A stretch of 64,000 bases of DNA from CAWJPY01 sp963844865. GTDB lineage: Bacteria > Acidobacteriota > Thermoanaerobaculia > Thermoanaerobaculales > Sulfomarinibacteraceae. The stretch spans positions 62,001-126,000 of the forward strand of contig CAWJPY010000005.1 of NCBI GenBank assembly GCA_963844865.1, written 5' to 3'. The translations under genes were made by a program, and so were the position numbers. Under the pieces are notes generated by a model. That model saw only the letters and a program-made list of their open reading frames with translations. It had not been told where the DNA came from and made no database searches. Shown here piece by piece: positions 15,993 through 23,802 of this stretch (position 1 is its first letter; each line of letters starts with the position of its first letter).

Positions 15993-16550
15993 GTGAATGC
16001 CGACAGACTCATCCCCCGCCAGATGTTCCTCACCAAAGGGGTCGGCCGTCACCAGGAGAAGCTGGCCAGCTTCGAGCTCGCCCTGCGGAAGGCGGGCATC
16101 GCGGCCTTCAATCTGGTCACGGTGTCCAGCATCTTCCCCCCCCACTGCAAGATCATCTCCAAGACCGCAGGGCTCAGGCTGCTGGAGCCCGGCCAGATCA
16201 TCTTCTGCGTCAAGAGCCAGGCCCAGACCAATGAGCCGCACCGTCTCATCTCCGCATCCGTCGCCCTGGCGCGCCCCACGGACACCGCCCTCTACGGTTA
16301 CCTCAGCGAGCACCACGACTTCGGGCTCCGAGAGGAAGAGGCTTCGGACTACGCGGAGGATCTGGCCGCCGGCATGCTCGCCACCACCCTCGGCGTGACC
16401 GAGTTCGACGTCGACGAAAGCTGGGACAACAAGCGCGAGCTGTGGAAGATATCGGACCGGATCGTCAAGACGCGCAGCATCACCCAGTCCGCAGTCGGCC
16501 GCAAGGGGCGCTGGACCACGGTCGTGGCGGCGGCCGTGCTCATCCTGTGA
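15993..16550 (+). CDS. pdaD: Pyruvoyl-dependent arginine decarboxylase
   Basis: 185 residues. The proenzyme cuts itself between Ser45 and Ser46 in NLVTVSSIFPPHCK, converting the second Ser to the pyruvoyl cofactor. The mature enzyme decarboxylates arginine to agmatine. Other family blocks are FLTKGVGRHQEKLASFELAL near the start and EPHRLISASVALA. The start is GTG at 15993 with GGGAGG upstream; in-frame codons further upstream have no family similarity. Its stop overlaps the speB start in TGATG, giving a two-gene arginine-to-putrescine operon. Confidence 0.93.
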   Translation: MNADRLIPRQMFLTKGVGRHQEKLASFELALRKAGIAAFNLVTVSSIFPPHCKIISKTAGLRLLEPGQIIFCVKSQAQTNEPHRLISASVALARPTDTALYGYLSEHHDFGLREEEASDYAEDLAAGMLATTLGVTEFDVDESWDNKRELWKISDRIVKTRSITQSAVGRKGRWTTVVAAAVLIL

Positions 16551-17452
16551 TGGACTTCACCCATCCGACCTTCCTCAACCTCGGCCCCAAGCTGTCCGAC
16601 CTCCGCCGCTGCGGCGCCATCGTTCTTCCCCTGCCGCTGGACATCACCGCCTCATGGCAGCGAGGGACGGCCGCGGGCCCCGCGGCCATCATCGGCGCCA
16701 GCCATCACATCGAGCTCTACGACGAGGAGCTGCACATCGACCCCTGTGCCGCGCTCGGAGGCATCGCGACCCACCTCCCTCCCGAGCTCCCCACCGACCC
16801 TGAGCTGGCCAGCCGCGAGATCCACGACCTGGCGTCGCAGCTGATCCAGAAGGATCGCCTCCTGCTCTCTCTCGGTGGCGAGCACGCCGTCACCTCCCCC
16901 CTGGTCCAGGCGCACCTGCAGCTCTGGCCCGGCCTGAGCGTGGTCCAGATCGACGCCCACGCCGACATGCGCCCGTCGTACATGGCCACTCCCCACAACC
17001 ACGCCTGCCCCATGTACCGGGTCATGGAGCTCGGCGTCCACGTCACGTCCGTCGGGGTGCGCTCCCTCGACGCGAGCGAGAGCGGTTACGTCCACAGCAG
17101 CCGGAGCCGCATCTTCTTCGCCGCCGACCTGGCGGGCCGGCTGGAGAGCTGGTGCGAGCCGATCATCGACTCGATCCCCACCGGCGAGGTGTACCTGACC
17201 ATCGACCTCGACGGTCTCGATCCCACCGTGGTGCCGGCGGTGGGGACGCCGGTGCCGGGCGGGCTGGGCTGGTACGAGACCCTCGCCTTCGTCCGCCGGT
17301 TGGCCGAGGAGAAGCGCCTGGTGGGCGCCGACATCGTGGAGCTCGCACCCCGGCCCGGTCTGCACTACGCAGATGCAGCGGCCGCCCGACTCGCCTACAA
17401 GCTCATCGCGTACTGGACATTCGCCCGCCAGCTCACCGGTACCGTCCTGTGA
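16550..17452 (+). CDS. speB: Agmatinase (ureohydrolase family)
   Basis: 300 residues. A binuclear Mn enzyme that hydrolyses agmatine to putrescine and urea. Metal-binding motifs are complete: GGEHAVT, DAHADMR and TIDLDGLDP. It follows pdaD with a one-base overlap, so it receives its substrate from the preceding enzyme. That context favours agmatinase over arginase or formiminoglutamase, which share the fold. A 66-base gap then leads to the ECF sigma gene. Confidence 0.92.
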   Translation: MDFTHPTFLNLGPKLSDLRRCGAIVLPLPLDITASWQRGTAAGPAAIIGASHHIELYDEELHIDPCAALGGIATHLPPELPTDPELASREIHDLASQLIQKDRLLLSLGGEHAVTSPLVQAHLQLWPGLSVVQIDAHADMRPSYMATPHNHACPMYRVMELGVHVTSVGVRSLDASESGYVHSSRSRIFFAADLAGRLESWCEPIIDSIPTGEVYLTIDLDGLDPTVVPAVGTPVPGGLGWYETLAFVRRLAEEKRLVGADIVELAPRPGLHYADAAAARLAYKLIAYWTFARQLTGTVL

Positions 17453-17518
17453 AGGCCTGCGGACCGAGCAACCCTCCGTCACCGGTAACGCGCGGTCGAG
17501 GTCAGGCATAGGAACCGG

Positions 17519-18082
17519 GTGGTGGCCGCGGCCATGGCAGACGACGAACGTCTCACCGCGCTCATGATCGGCTACCAGAACGGGAACGGGGAGGACTTCG
17601 CCGGTTTGTACGAGGCTCTGAGCACACCGCTGCGGCGCTACCTGTGGAGCTTCGTGCGCGATGCCGCCACGGCCGAGGACCTCCTCCAGGAGACCTTCCT
17701 GCAGATCCACCGTGCCCGCCACACCTACACCCCACCCCGGCCGGTGCGGCCCTGGGTCTACGCCATCTCCCGTCACGTGGCCCTGATGCACCTGCGCTCG
17801 GCTCGCCGGCGCAAGGAGGTGTTGCCCAAGGAGGAGCTGCCCGACCTGCCCGTCCCACCGGAGGTGGAGCGGCTCGGGGACCGCACCGTTGCCTGGCGCC
17901 TCCTCGACCAGCTCCCGCGCAGCGGGCGGGAGGTGCTGATCCTCCACCACATTCTCGGCCTCACGTTCCAGGAGGTGGGGGAGATTCTGGGCCTGGCGGC
18001 GGGCACCGCCAAGGTGCGGGCCCACCGAGCCATCAAGGCCCTACGGAATCGGATGGAATCCACTGAGGAGGGCTCCCCGTGA
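17519..18082 (+). CDS. ECF-type RNA polymerase sigma factor
   Basis: 187 residues. Region 2 (LRRYLWSFVRDAATAEDLLQETFLQIHRA, then PVRPWVYAISRHVALMHLR) and region 4 (LPRSGREVLILHHILGLTFQEVGEIL, then AGTAKVRAHRAIKALR) are both well formed, so this should be a working alternative sigma factor. A GTG at 17519 with AGGA five bases upstream is used here; the ATG five codons later is also possible. Its end overlaps the start of a membrane anti-sigma by four bases, the usual sigma/anti-sigma arrangement. Confidence 0.9.
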   Translation: MVAAAMADDERLTALMIGYQNGNGEDFAGLYEALSTPLRRYLWSFVRDAATAEDLLQETFLQIHRARHTYTPPRPVRPWVYAISRHVALMHLRSARRRKEVLPKEELPDLPVPPEVERLGDRTVAWRLLDQLPRSGREVLILHHILGLTFQEVGEILGLAAGTAKVRAHRAIKALRNRMESTEEGSP

Positions 18083-18753
18083 ACCGGGACCGGTCATCGC
18101 TCCCGGACGCCCTCCGTGTCCGAATCGCGCGCGAGCTGCGGCCGGTCCGTCCCATCCACCCACCGTGGCTCCGCACCGTCATGGTGGCCTCCCTGGTCCT
18201 GGTCGTGACGGCGGGGGCGCTCACCGTCCTGTCCCTGCGCGCCGACCTTCGGCTGATCCCCACGTGGTTGAGCTGGGGCGGCTCCTGGCTGGAGCTTGTG
18301 CTGGGCGTCGTCCTCATCGCCATGGCCCTCCGGGAAGCGGTCCCGGGTCGAGCGGTCCCGGCGGGGATCGCCTGGCCGATCATGGGGGGCGGCGTCGTGC
18401 TGGAGATCCTGGTCGGCGTCGTCACCCGTCTCTACTCCCCGGGAGCCCCACCCGCCGGAGGCTGGGCGCTGGCCGGCATCACCTGCCTGAGTCACGACAC
18501 GCTCTTCGCCCTGCCCGTCTTCGTCCTCACGTCATGGCTGGTGTTCCGGGCATGGCCCCTGCGGGCACCCATGGCTGGATTGCTGGGCGGCGGCGGAGCG
18601 GCTCTGGGCGCGAACGGCGTCATCCACCTCCTGTGCCCGATCACCAGCCTCAGCCACGTCCTGGTGTGGCACACCGGCGCCGTCCTCGGCTTCATGGCGA
18701 TCGGCTGGGGCCTGGGGCGGCTGTGGAGCCTCCGGCAGCGGCGGCGAGGGTGA
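18079..18753 (+). CDS. NrsF-like (DUF1109) membrane anti-sigma factor
   Basis: 224 residues with six predicted membrane helices and a short cytoplasmic N-terminus. It overlaps the ECF sigma gene by four bases and would hold that sigma at the inner membrane. Cys136 (ITCLSHDT) and Cys186 (HLLCPITSLSH) are the only cysteines; their spacing of 50 equals that of the two sensing cysteines of Caulobacter NrsF (131 and 181), which respond to chromate and cadmium. The start codon is GTG. It is probably co-transcribed with hemH, which begins one base after its stop. Confidence 0.75.
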   Translation: MNRDRSSLPDALRVRIARELRPVRPIHPPWLRTVMVASLVLVVTAGALTVLSLRADLRLIPTWLSWGGSWLELVLGVVLIAMALREAVPGRAVPAGIAWPIMGGGVVLEILVGVVTRLYSPGAPPAGGWALAGITCLSHDTLFALPVFVLTSWLVFRAWPLRAPMAGLLGGGGAALGANGVIHLLCPITSLSHVLVWHTGAVLGFMAIGWGLGRLWSLRQRRRG

Positions 18754-18754
18754 C

Positions 18755-19774
18755 ATGGCCCGGAGGCACGATCTCGGCGGCGACGTGAAGGACCCAGCTC
18801 CCGGCCTCCTGCTCGCCAATCTGGGATCGCCGGCGGCGCCCACTCCGGCGGCGGTGAGGACCTACCTGCGCCAGTTTCTGAGCGACCCCCGCGTGGTGGA
18901 GGTGCCCCGGCTACCGTGGTGGTTGATCCTCAACCTGTTCGTCCTCCCCTTCCGGCCGCGGCATTCGGCGGCGCTCTACCGTTCGATCTGGACCGCCGAG
19001 GGCTCGCCCCTGCTCACGCTCTCGGCCCGGCTCACCGAAACGGTGCGATCCGAGCTCGCCCGGCGCCTCGGCGCTCGGATCCCGGTCGTTCTCGGCATGC
19101 GCTACGGGAAGCCATCCATCGCATCCGCCCTGCGCTCTCTTCGCGCCAGTGGCTGCCGGCGTCTGCTGGTGCTCCCCCTCTACCCGCAGTACTCGGCGAC
19201 AACGGTGGGATCCACCTTCGACGCCGTGGTGGGAGAGCTCGCCTCCTGGCGCTGGGTGCCCGAGCTGCGCACCGTCAACGGCTACGCGACCGACCCGCTG
19301 TACATCGCAGCGCTGGCGGCATCGGTGCGGGAGGCCTGGGAGCGAGGAGGTCCCCCACGACGCCTGCTGCTGTCCTTCCACGGCCTCCCCGTGCGCTACG
19401 CGGAGAAGGGCGATCCCTACGCGCTGCAGTGCGTCGCCACGGCGCGAGCCCTGGCGGACGAGCTCGATCTCGATGGAGATGCGTGGTCCCTCGCCTACCA
19501 GTCACGCTTCGGCAGGGAGCCGTGGCTCGAGCCCGCCACCAGCGACCGGCTCGAGGAGCTCGGGCGCACCGGGCTCGAGAGTCTCGACGTGCTCTGTCCG
19601 GGGTTCGCCGTGGACTGCCTGGAGACCCTGGAGGAGATCGCCATCAGGGGCCGAGAGGCGTTCGAGTCTGAAGGCGGCCGGCGGTTCCGCTACCTGCCGG
19701 CCCTCAACGATCGCCCCGACCACGGGCGCGCCCTCGCCGAGCTCGCCCTCACCAACCTGGCGGGCTGGATCTGA
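18755..19774 (+). CDS. hemH: Ferrochelatase
   Basis: 339 residues. It inserts Fe2+ into the porphyrin in the last steps of haem synthesis. Family blocks in order are LLLANLGSPAAPTPAAVRTYL, MRYGKPSIASALRSL, PLYPQYSATTVGS, LLSFHGLPVRYAEKGDPY (metal-binding His), SLAYQSRFGREPWLEP and CPGFAVDCLETLEEI (catalytic Glu). It directly follows the ECF/anti-sigma pair, so haem or metal stress could be the signal, though that link is only inferred from position. No other hem genes are in view. Confidence 0.95.
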   Translation: MARRHDLGGDVKDPAPGLLLANLGSPAAPTPAAVRTYLRQFLSDPRVVEVPRLPWWLILNLFVLPFRPRHSAALYRSIWTAEGSPLLTLSARLTETVRSELARRLGARIPVVLGMRYGKPSIASALRSLRASGCRRLLVLPLYPQYSATTVGSTFDAVVGELASWRWVPELRTVNGYATDPLYIAALAASVREAWERGGPPRRLLLSFHGLPVRYAEKGDPYALQCVATARALADELDLDGDAWSLAYQSRFGREPWLEPATSDRLEELGRTGLESLDVLCPGFAVDCLETLEEIAIRGREAFESEGGRRFRYLPALNDRPDHGRALAELALTNLAGWI

Positions 19775-19795
19775 TCGGCGGCCTCCGCGACGTCG

Positions 19796-19804
19796 TGCTA
19801 TCCT
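19796..19804 (+). promoter_or_regulatory. Extended -10 of putative leaderless epimerase transcript
   Basis: TGCTATCCT, then 10 bases, then ATG at 19815 with no ribosome-binding site. Confidence 0.45.
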
Positions 19805-19814
19805 CATCGACACA

Positions 19815-20711
19815 ATGCGTCTCGTCATTTCGGGTTCCAGCGGGCTGATCGGAACCAGCCTCGTGCAGGCGATCAGCGCCGGGAGCGCCCAGGTCACGCG
19901 CCTGGTGCGATCGGCTGACGCCGCCCGGGCTGCCGACGCCGTTCGCTGGGACCCGGGGCAGGAGCGTCTCGACCCCCAGGTCCTGGCCGGCGCCGATGCC
20001 GTCATCAACCTCAACGGCCGCAACCTGGGCGACGCTCGGTGGAGTGAGAGCTTCAAGGCGAGGCTGGCGTCCAGCCGCCTCGATCCGACCCGCACCCTGG
20101 TGGAGGCGATCCGCCGTGCCGACCCGCCTCCCAGGCTTCTCGTGAACGCCTCCGCCGCGCACTACTACGGGGACCGCGGTCAGGTCGAGCTGGACGAGAC
20201 CGAGCCCGCCGGCGACGGCTTCCTGGCCGGCCTCTGCAAGGACTGGGAGCGGGCCGCCGGCGAGGCCGCCTCCGAGGACACCAGGGTCGTGGTGCTGCGC
20301 TTCGGCATGGTCATCGCGCGGGGCGGCGCGCTGGATCGCCTGCTCACGCCCTTCAAGCTGGGCCTCGGCGGCCCCATCGGCTCCGGCGACCAGTGGTGGC
20401 CGTGGGTGGGGATAGACGACCTCGTCGGCGCGGTGCGGACCGTCCTGGCGAATCCGGAGGTCAGCGGCCCGGTCAACGTGGTTTCGCCCGACGCAGTGCG
20501 CAGCCGTGACTTCGCCAAGGCGTTGGGACGGGTGCTGCACCGCCCGGCCGTCCTGCCCCTGCCGGGCCCGGCGGCCAGGTTGGTGCTCGGCGAGATGGCG
20601 GACGAGCTCTTACTGGCGAGCGTCCGGATCCGGCCGGCCGTACTGGAGGGGCTCGGTTACGGCTTCCGATTCCCCGACCTCGAGGACGCCCTCCGCCACG
20701 CTTTGTCCTGA
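19815..20711 (+). CDS. TIGR01777 family NAD(P)-binding epimerase (YfcH/SULA-like)
   Basis: 298 residues of the extended short-chain dehydrogenase superfamily. The N-terminal nucleotide-binding loop reads VISGSSGLIGTSLVQAI. INLNGRNLGDARWSESFKAR, LVNASAAHYYGDRG, VVVLRFGMVIARGGALDRLL and the C-terminal DUF1731-like end (PLPGPAARLVLGEMADELLLASVRIRP) identify the YfcH group. The substrate is unknown. The ATG at 19815 fits the Rossmann start, and the upstream TGCTATCCT suggests a leaderless mRNA separate from hemH. Confidence 0.88.
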   Translation: MRLVISGSSGLIGTSLVQAISAGSAQVTRLVRSADAARAADAVRWDPGQERLDPQVLAGADAVINLNGRNLGDARWSESFKARLASSRLDPTRTLVEAIRRADPPPRLLVNASAAHYYGDRGQVELDETEPAGDGFLAGLCKDWERAAGEAASEDTRVVVLRFGMVIARGGALDRLLTPFKLGLGGPIGSGDQWWPWVGIDDLVGAVRTVLANPEVSGPVNVVSPDAVRSRDFAKALGRVLHRPAVLPLPGPAARLVLGEMADELLLASVRIRPAVLEGLGYGFRFPDLEDALRHALS

Positions 20712-20743
20712 CTCTGGAACGCCGCGGCGCGTCCGACTGCCCC

Positions 20744-20771
20744 TTCGCAGGCGCCGTCGCGCGTGTAGAAT
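20744..20771 (+). promoter_or_regulatory. Probable promoter of the acyl-CoA dehydrogenase
   Basis: TTCGCA (20744-20749), 16 bases, TAGAAT (20766-20771). The leader of about 25 bases holds GGGAGG. No FadR-like palindrome of the kind seen at 14.86 kb is visible here. Confidence 0.4.
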
Positions 20772-20801
20772 GACCGTCACCGATCGTCACGGGAGGCACG
20801 G

Positions 20802-22016
20802 ATGCGCGAGCTGCTGAGCCAACAGAACGTCGACTACCAGGAGCGGGCCCGCGAGGTGGCCGAGAAGTTCGTGCGGCCCCGGGCCGCCGAGCTCGACCGC
20901 AGCGCGGAGTACGGCTGGGACATCCTCGAGGCGCTGAAGCGCTACGAGCTCACCGGCATCTGGATCCCCGAGGAGTACGGGGGCCAGGGCGCCGGGGTCT
21001 TGGACCTGTGCCTCGTGGTCGAGCAGCTCTCCCGGGCCTGCGGCGGCATCGGCGTGGCCTACTCGGTCAACGCCCTCGGCTCCTTCCCCCTCATCCTCAA
21101 CGCGACCGAGGAGCAGAAGCAGAAGTACCTGCCGGGCATCGCCTCAGGCGACCTCCTGATCGCGTTCGGGCTCTCCGAGAAGCCCTCCGGCTCCGACGCC
21201 GGCAGTCTCCGGACGACCGCCATCAAGGACGGTGACGACTACGTCCTCAACGGCCACAAGAAGTGGAACACCAACGGCGGCGTGGCAGGCATTTACACGG
21301 TCTTCGCCCTCACGGACCCAGCCAAGGGGATGCGCGGGATCTCCGCGTTCATCGTGGAGCGGGACACCCCCGGCTTCGTCGTCGGCAAGCGCGAGGACAC
21401 CCTGGGCATCCGCACCGTGCCGGTGAACGAGCTCTCCTTCACCAACTGCCGCGTCCCCGCATCGCAGCTCCTGGGCGGCAAGGAGGGCGGCGGCTTCCGC
21501 AACGCGATGATGACCCTGGACCGGGCTCGACCCGGCGTCGCCGCCCAGGCCCTCGGGCTCGCCCAGGGGGCCCTGGAGTGGGCGCTCCGCTACACCTCCG
21601 AGCGCCGGCAGTTCGGCCAGACCGTCCTCTCCTTCCAGGCCATCCAGTTCATGCTCGCCGACATGGCGACCCAGGTGGAAGCCGCCCGCCAGCTCGTGTA
21701 CGCGTCTGCCCGGGCCATCGACGCGGGCGCCAAGAACATCAGCCGTCTGGCAGCCATGGCGAAGGTGTTCGCCACCGACACCGCCATGAAGGTGACCACC
21801 GACGCCGTGCAGCTCTTCGGCGGCTACGGCTACTGCAAGGACTACCCCATCGAGAAGTACATGCGGGACGCCAAGATCACCCAGATCTACGAGGGCACCA
21901 ACCAGGTGCAGCGGGTCGTGATCGCACGCTCCCTCACCCGGGAGCTCGCGGACATGGCCGGCCACCTGGATGTGAAGGTGGAGCACTTCCCGGAGTACGA
22001 GCCTCCTGGGGAGTAG
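20802..22016 (+). CDS. Acyl-CoA dehydrogenase
   Basis: 404 residues. A FAD-dependent alpha,beta-dehydrogenation of an acyl-CoA thioester that passes electrons to ETF. Typical blocks are GIWIPEEYGGQGAG, FGLSEKPSGSDAGSLRTTA, GHKKWNTNGGVAGIYTVFA, RQFGQTVLSFQAIQFMLADM, AVQLFGGYGYCKDYPIEKYMRD and the catalytic-Glu motif IYEGTNQVQR. This is the short/branched-chain type; exact chain length cannot be told. A GGGAGG site precedes the ATG. It converges on mscL. Confidence 0.94.
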   Translation: MRELLSQQNVDYQERAREVAEKFVRPRAAELDRSAEYGWDILEALKRYELTGIWIPEEYGGQGAGVLDLCLVVEQLSRACGGIGVAYSVNALGSFPLILNATEEQKQKYLPGIASGDLLIAFGLSEKPSGSDAGSLRTTAIKDGDDYVLNGHKKWNTNGGVAGIYTVFALTDPAKGMRGISAFIVERDTPGFVVGKREDTLGIRTVPVNELSFTNCRVPASQLLGGKEGGGFRNAMMTLDRARPGVAAQALGLAQGALEWALRYTSERRQFGQTVLSFQAIQFMLADMATQVEAARQLVYASARAIDAGAKNISRLAAMAKVFATDTAMKVTTDAVQLFGGYGYCKDYPIEKYMRDAKITQIYEGTNQVQRVVIARSLTRELADMAGHLDVKVEHFPEYEPPGE

Positions 22017-22037
22017 CTCGCCCGGCGCTGCCGCCGA

Positions 22038-22493
22038 TCAGACCGGCGCGACCTCGGACGTGCAGTTCGGACAACGGCTGGCCCGCACCGAGATCATCGT
22101 CGTGCAGTGAGGGCACTCCCTGGTGGTGGGCGCCACCGGCTCGGGCGCCGGCTCCCGCTGCAGGCGGTTCATGGCGCGGACCAGCAGGAACACGGCCCAG
22201 GCCACGATCAGGAAGCTCACCAGCGCCATGATGAAGACGCCGTAGTTGAGGGTCACGGCGCCGGCTGCCTGGGCGTCGGTGAGGGTCGCATAGGGACCCG
22301 CGGTCGCCCCGGGCTTCAGCACGAGGAAGAAGTCCGTGAAGTCCACACCCCCCAGGAGCAGGCCGATGGGCGGCATCAACACATCGGCGACCAGGCTCTT
22401 CACGATGGTCCCGAAGGCACCGCCGATGATGATGCCGACGGCCATGTCGACCACGTTGCCCTTGACCGCGAACTCTTTGAACTCCTTCAACAT
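22038..22493 (-). CDS. mscL: Large-conductance mechanosensitive channel with zinc-ribbon tail
   Basis: 151 residues. The pentameric inner-membrane pore opens under osmotic downshock. The amphipathic N-helix and TM1 (LKEFKEFAVKGNVVDMAVGIIIGGAFG), PPIGLLLGGVDFTDFF, and TM2 (NYGVFIMALVSFLIVAWAVFLLVRAMN) are standard. Beyond the usual cytoplasmic helix it ends in a two-CxxC zinc-ribbon-like motif (CPHC-x10-CPNC), an add-on seen in some MscL proteins. The ATG at 22493 has GGAGGT upstream; earlier in-frame codons are not MscL-like. Confidence 0.95.
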   Translation of the reverse strand: MLKEFKEFAVKGNVVDMAVGIIIGGAFGTIVKSLVADVLMPPIGLLLGGVDFTDFFLVLKPGATAGPYATLTDAQAAGAVTLNYGVFIMALVSFLIVAWAVFLLVRAMNRLQREPAPEPVAPTTRECPHCTTMISVRASRCPNCTSEVAPV

Positions 22494-22654
22494 AGAGACC
22501 TCCGCTCGTGTTCTTTCCTGGCGTTGATCACACCGCTTTGGTCGCCGAAGCACGGTCTTCGGGCTCCGCACGACAACGCTCTGTTTACCGACTGAGGACG
22601 GCTCAAGATAGCACATGGACACGGGCCGTGCCCCACGGCCACGTCCGGTTCAGG

Positions 22655-22660
22655 TATCAT
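22655..22660 (+). promoter_or_regulatory. -10 element upstream of the nifU leader ORF
   Basis: TATCAT, then 10 bases, then ATG at 22671, which opens an 11-codon ORF ending at the nifU start. Confidence 0.45.
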
Positions 22661-22670
22661 TCAACTCTCC

Positions 22671-22706
22671 ATGGGGGCGGCGGACCGCCTCCGGAGGACT
22701 GGATGA
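22671..22706 (+). CDS. Short leader ORF ending on the nifU start codon
   Basis: ATG at 22671 opens MGAADRLRRTG; its TGA (22704-22706) overlaps the nifU ATG (22703-22705) as ATGA. The upstream TATCAT is placed as for a leaderless start. The nifU ribosome-binding site GGAGGAC lies inside this ORF, so its translation could open or occupy that site. Whether the peptide is made is unknown. Confidence 0.35.
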   Translation: MGAADRLRRTG

Positions 22707-23662
22707 CCTGGAACTACAGCAAGAAGACCACAGAGCTCTTCATGAACGCGGTCCAGGGCGGGCCGGGCAGCCACATGGGCGAGATCGCGGATCCCGACGG
22801 TCTCGGCGAGCACGGCTCCATCGCGTGCGGAGATGCGCTCCGGTTCACCTTCAGGGTCGACCGGCACGCCACCGATCCCCTCCAGGACCTGATCGTCGAG
22901 GCCCGCTACCTCACCTTCGGCTGCACCTCGGCCATCGCCGCGTCCGAGGCCCTGTGCGCCATCCTCGAGGAGGGTCGCTACACCCCCGTTGAAGCGCTCA
23001 AGATCAGCAATCAGGACATCGTCGCCTACCTGGAGGGGCTCCCCCAGCAGAAGATCCACTGCTCGGTGATGGGCGCCGAGGCCCTGGAGGCGGCGGTCTT
23101 CAACTGGGCTCAGAAGCGTGGCGTCGACCTGGTGGAGCTGGGCATCGACATCCAACGGGAGGAGCAGGAGGAGGGGCGCCTGGTCTGCACCTGCTTCGGC
23201 CTGACGGAGCCGTACATCCTGCGCAAGATCAAGGAGCTCGAGCTGAAGACCATCCCGGACATCACCAACGCCATCAAGGCGGGCGGCGCCTGCATGTCCT
23301 GCCATCACACCCCGGGAGGTCTCCAGGACCTGTTGGTCCAGGTCTGGGGCAAGCAACCGACCTCGTTCAAGGAGCTGCCGGTGCTGCCCATGGCCCGGAC
23401 GGCGGCCCCCGGACCGAAACCGGAGATGTCGCCCTACAAGTTCGCGAAACGGGTGGAGCAGGTCATCGAGGAGTCAGTCAGCCCCCGCCTGCGCCAGGAC
23501 GGCGGCGACCTCGAGGTGGTGGACATCAAGGACACCATCGTCTACTGCCGGTTCCGCGGCGCGTGCTCGCAGTGCGCCGGGAGCGGCAACACCCTGAAGA
23601 TCCTCGTCGAGCGGGCCCTCAAGGACCAGATCGACGAGCGCATCCGAGTGGTGGAGGTGTAG
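22703..23662 (+). CDS. nifU: NifU-type Fe-S cluster scaffold protein
   Basis: 319 residues with the full three-domain NifU layout. The N-terminal IscU-like scaffold spans about residues 1-125, with cysteines in SIACGD, LTFGCTSAIAAS and KIHCSVMG. The central [2Fe-2S] BFD-like domain has CTCFGLTE and ACMSCHHTPGG. The C-terminal NifU/Nfu domain has GACSQCAGSGNTLK. It builds and passes on Fe-S clusters using sulfur from the cysteine desulfurase next door. No nitrogenase genes are in view, so a housekeeping NIF-type role is likely. The ATG at 22703 follows GGAGGAC. Confidence 0.93.
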   Translation: MTWNYSKKTTELFMNAVQGGPGSHMGEIADPDGLGEHGSIACGDALRFTFRVDRHATDPLQDLIVEARYLTFGCTSAIAASEALCAILEEGRYTPVEALKISNQDIVAYLEGLPQQKIHCSVMGAEALEAAVFNWAQKRGVDLVELGIDIQREEQEEGRLVCTCFGLTEPYILRKIKELELKTIPDITNAIKAGGACMSCHHTPGGLQDLLVQVWGKQPTSFKELPVLPMARTAAPGPKPEMSPYKFAKRVEQVIEESVSPRLRQDGGDLEVVDIKDTIVYCRFRGACSQCAGSGNTLKILVERALKDQIDERIRVVEV

Positions 23663-23802
23663 CGGTCGGGGCGGCCATGATGCCGCTGGGGCCCCGGGCC
23701 GCAGGCATCGCCACCCTTGACCCGCCGACCGTGAGCCGGTCCCGCTCCCCGGCATACCGAGCCGAGAGAGTAGGATAGGGTCCGGACAGAGGAGAGAGGC
23801 CA

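Noticed and set aside
16652..18025. A 457-codon open frame on the minus strand opposite speB and the ECF sigma gene
   Set aside because: It crosses two conserved genes and a gap, with no start signal and no family resemblance.
22671..22706. The ATG at 22671 as the true start of nifU
   Set aside because: It is in a different frame and stops at 22706. The nifU ATG at 22703 has its own GGAGG and matches the family N-terminus.
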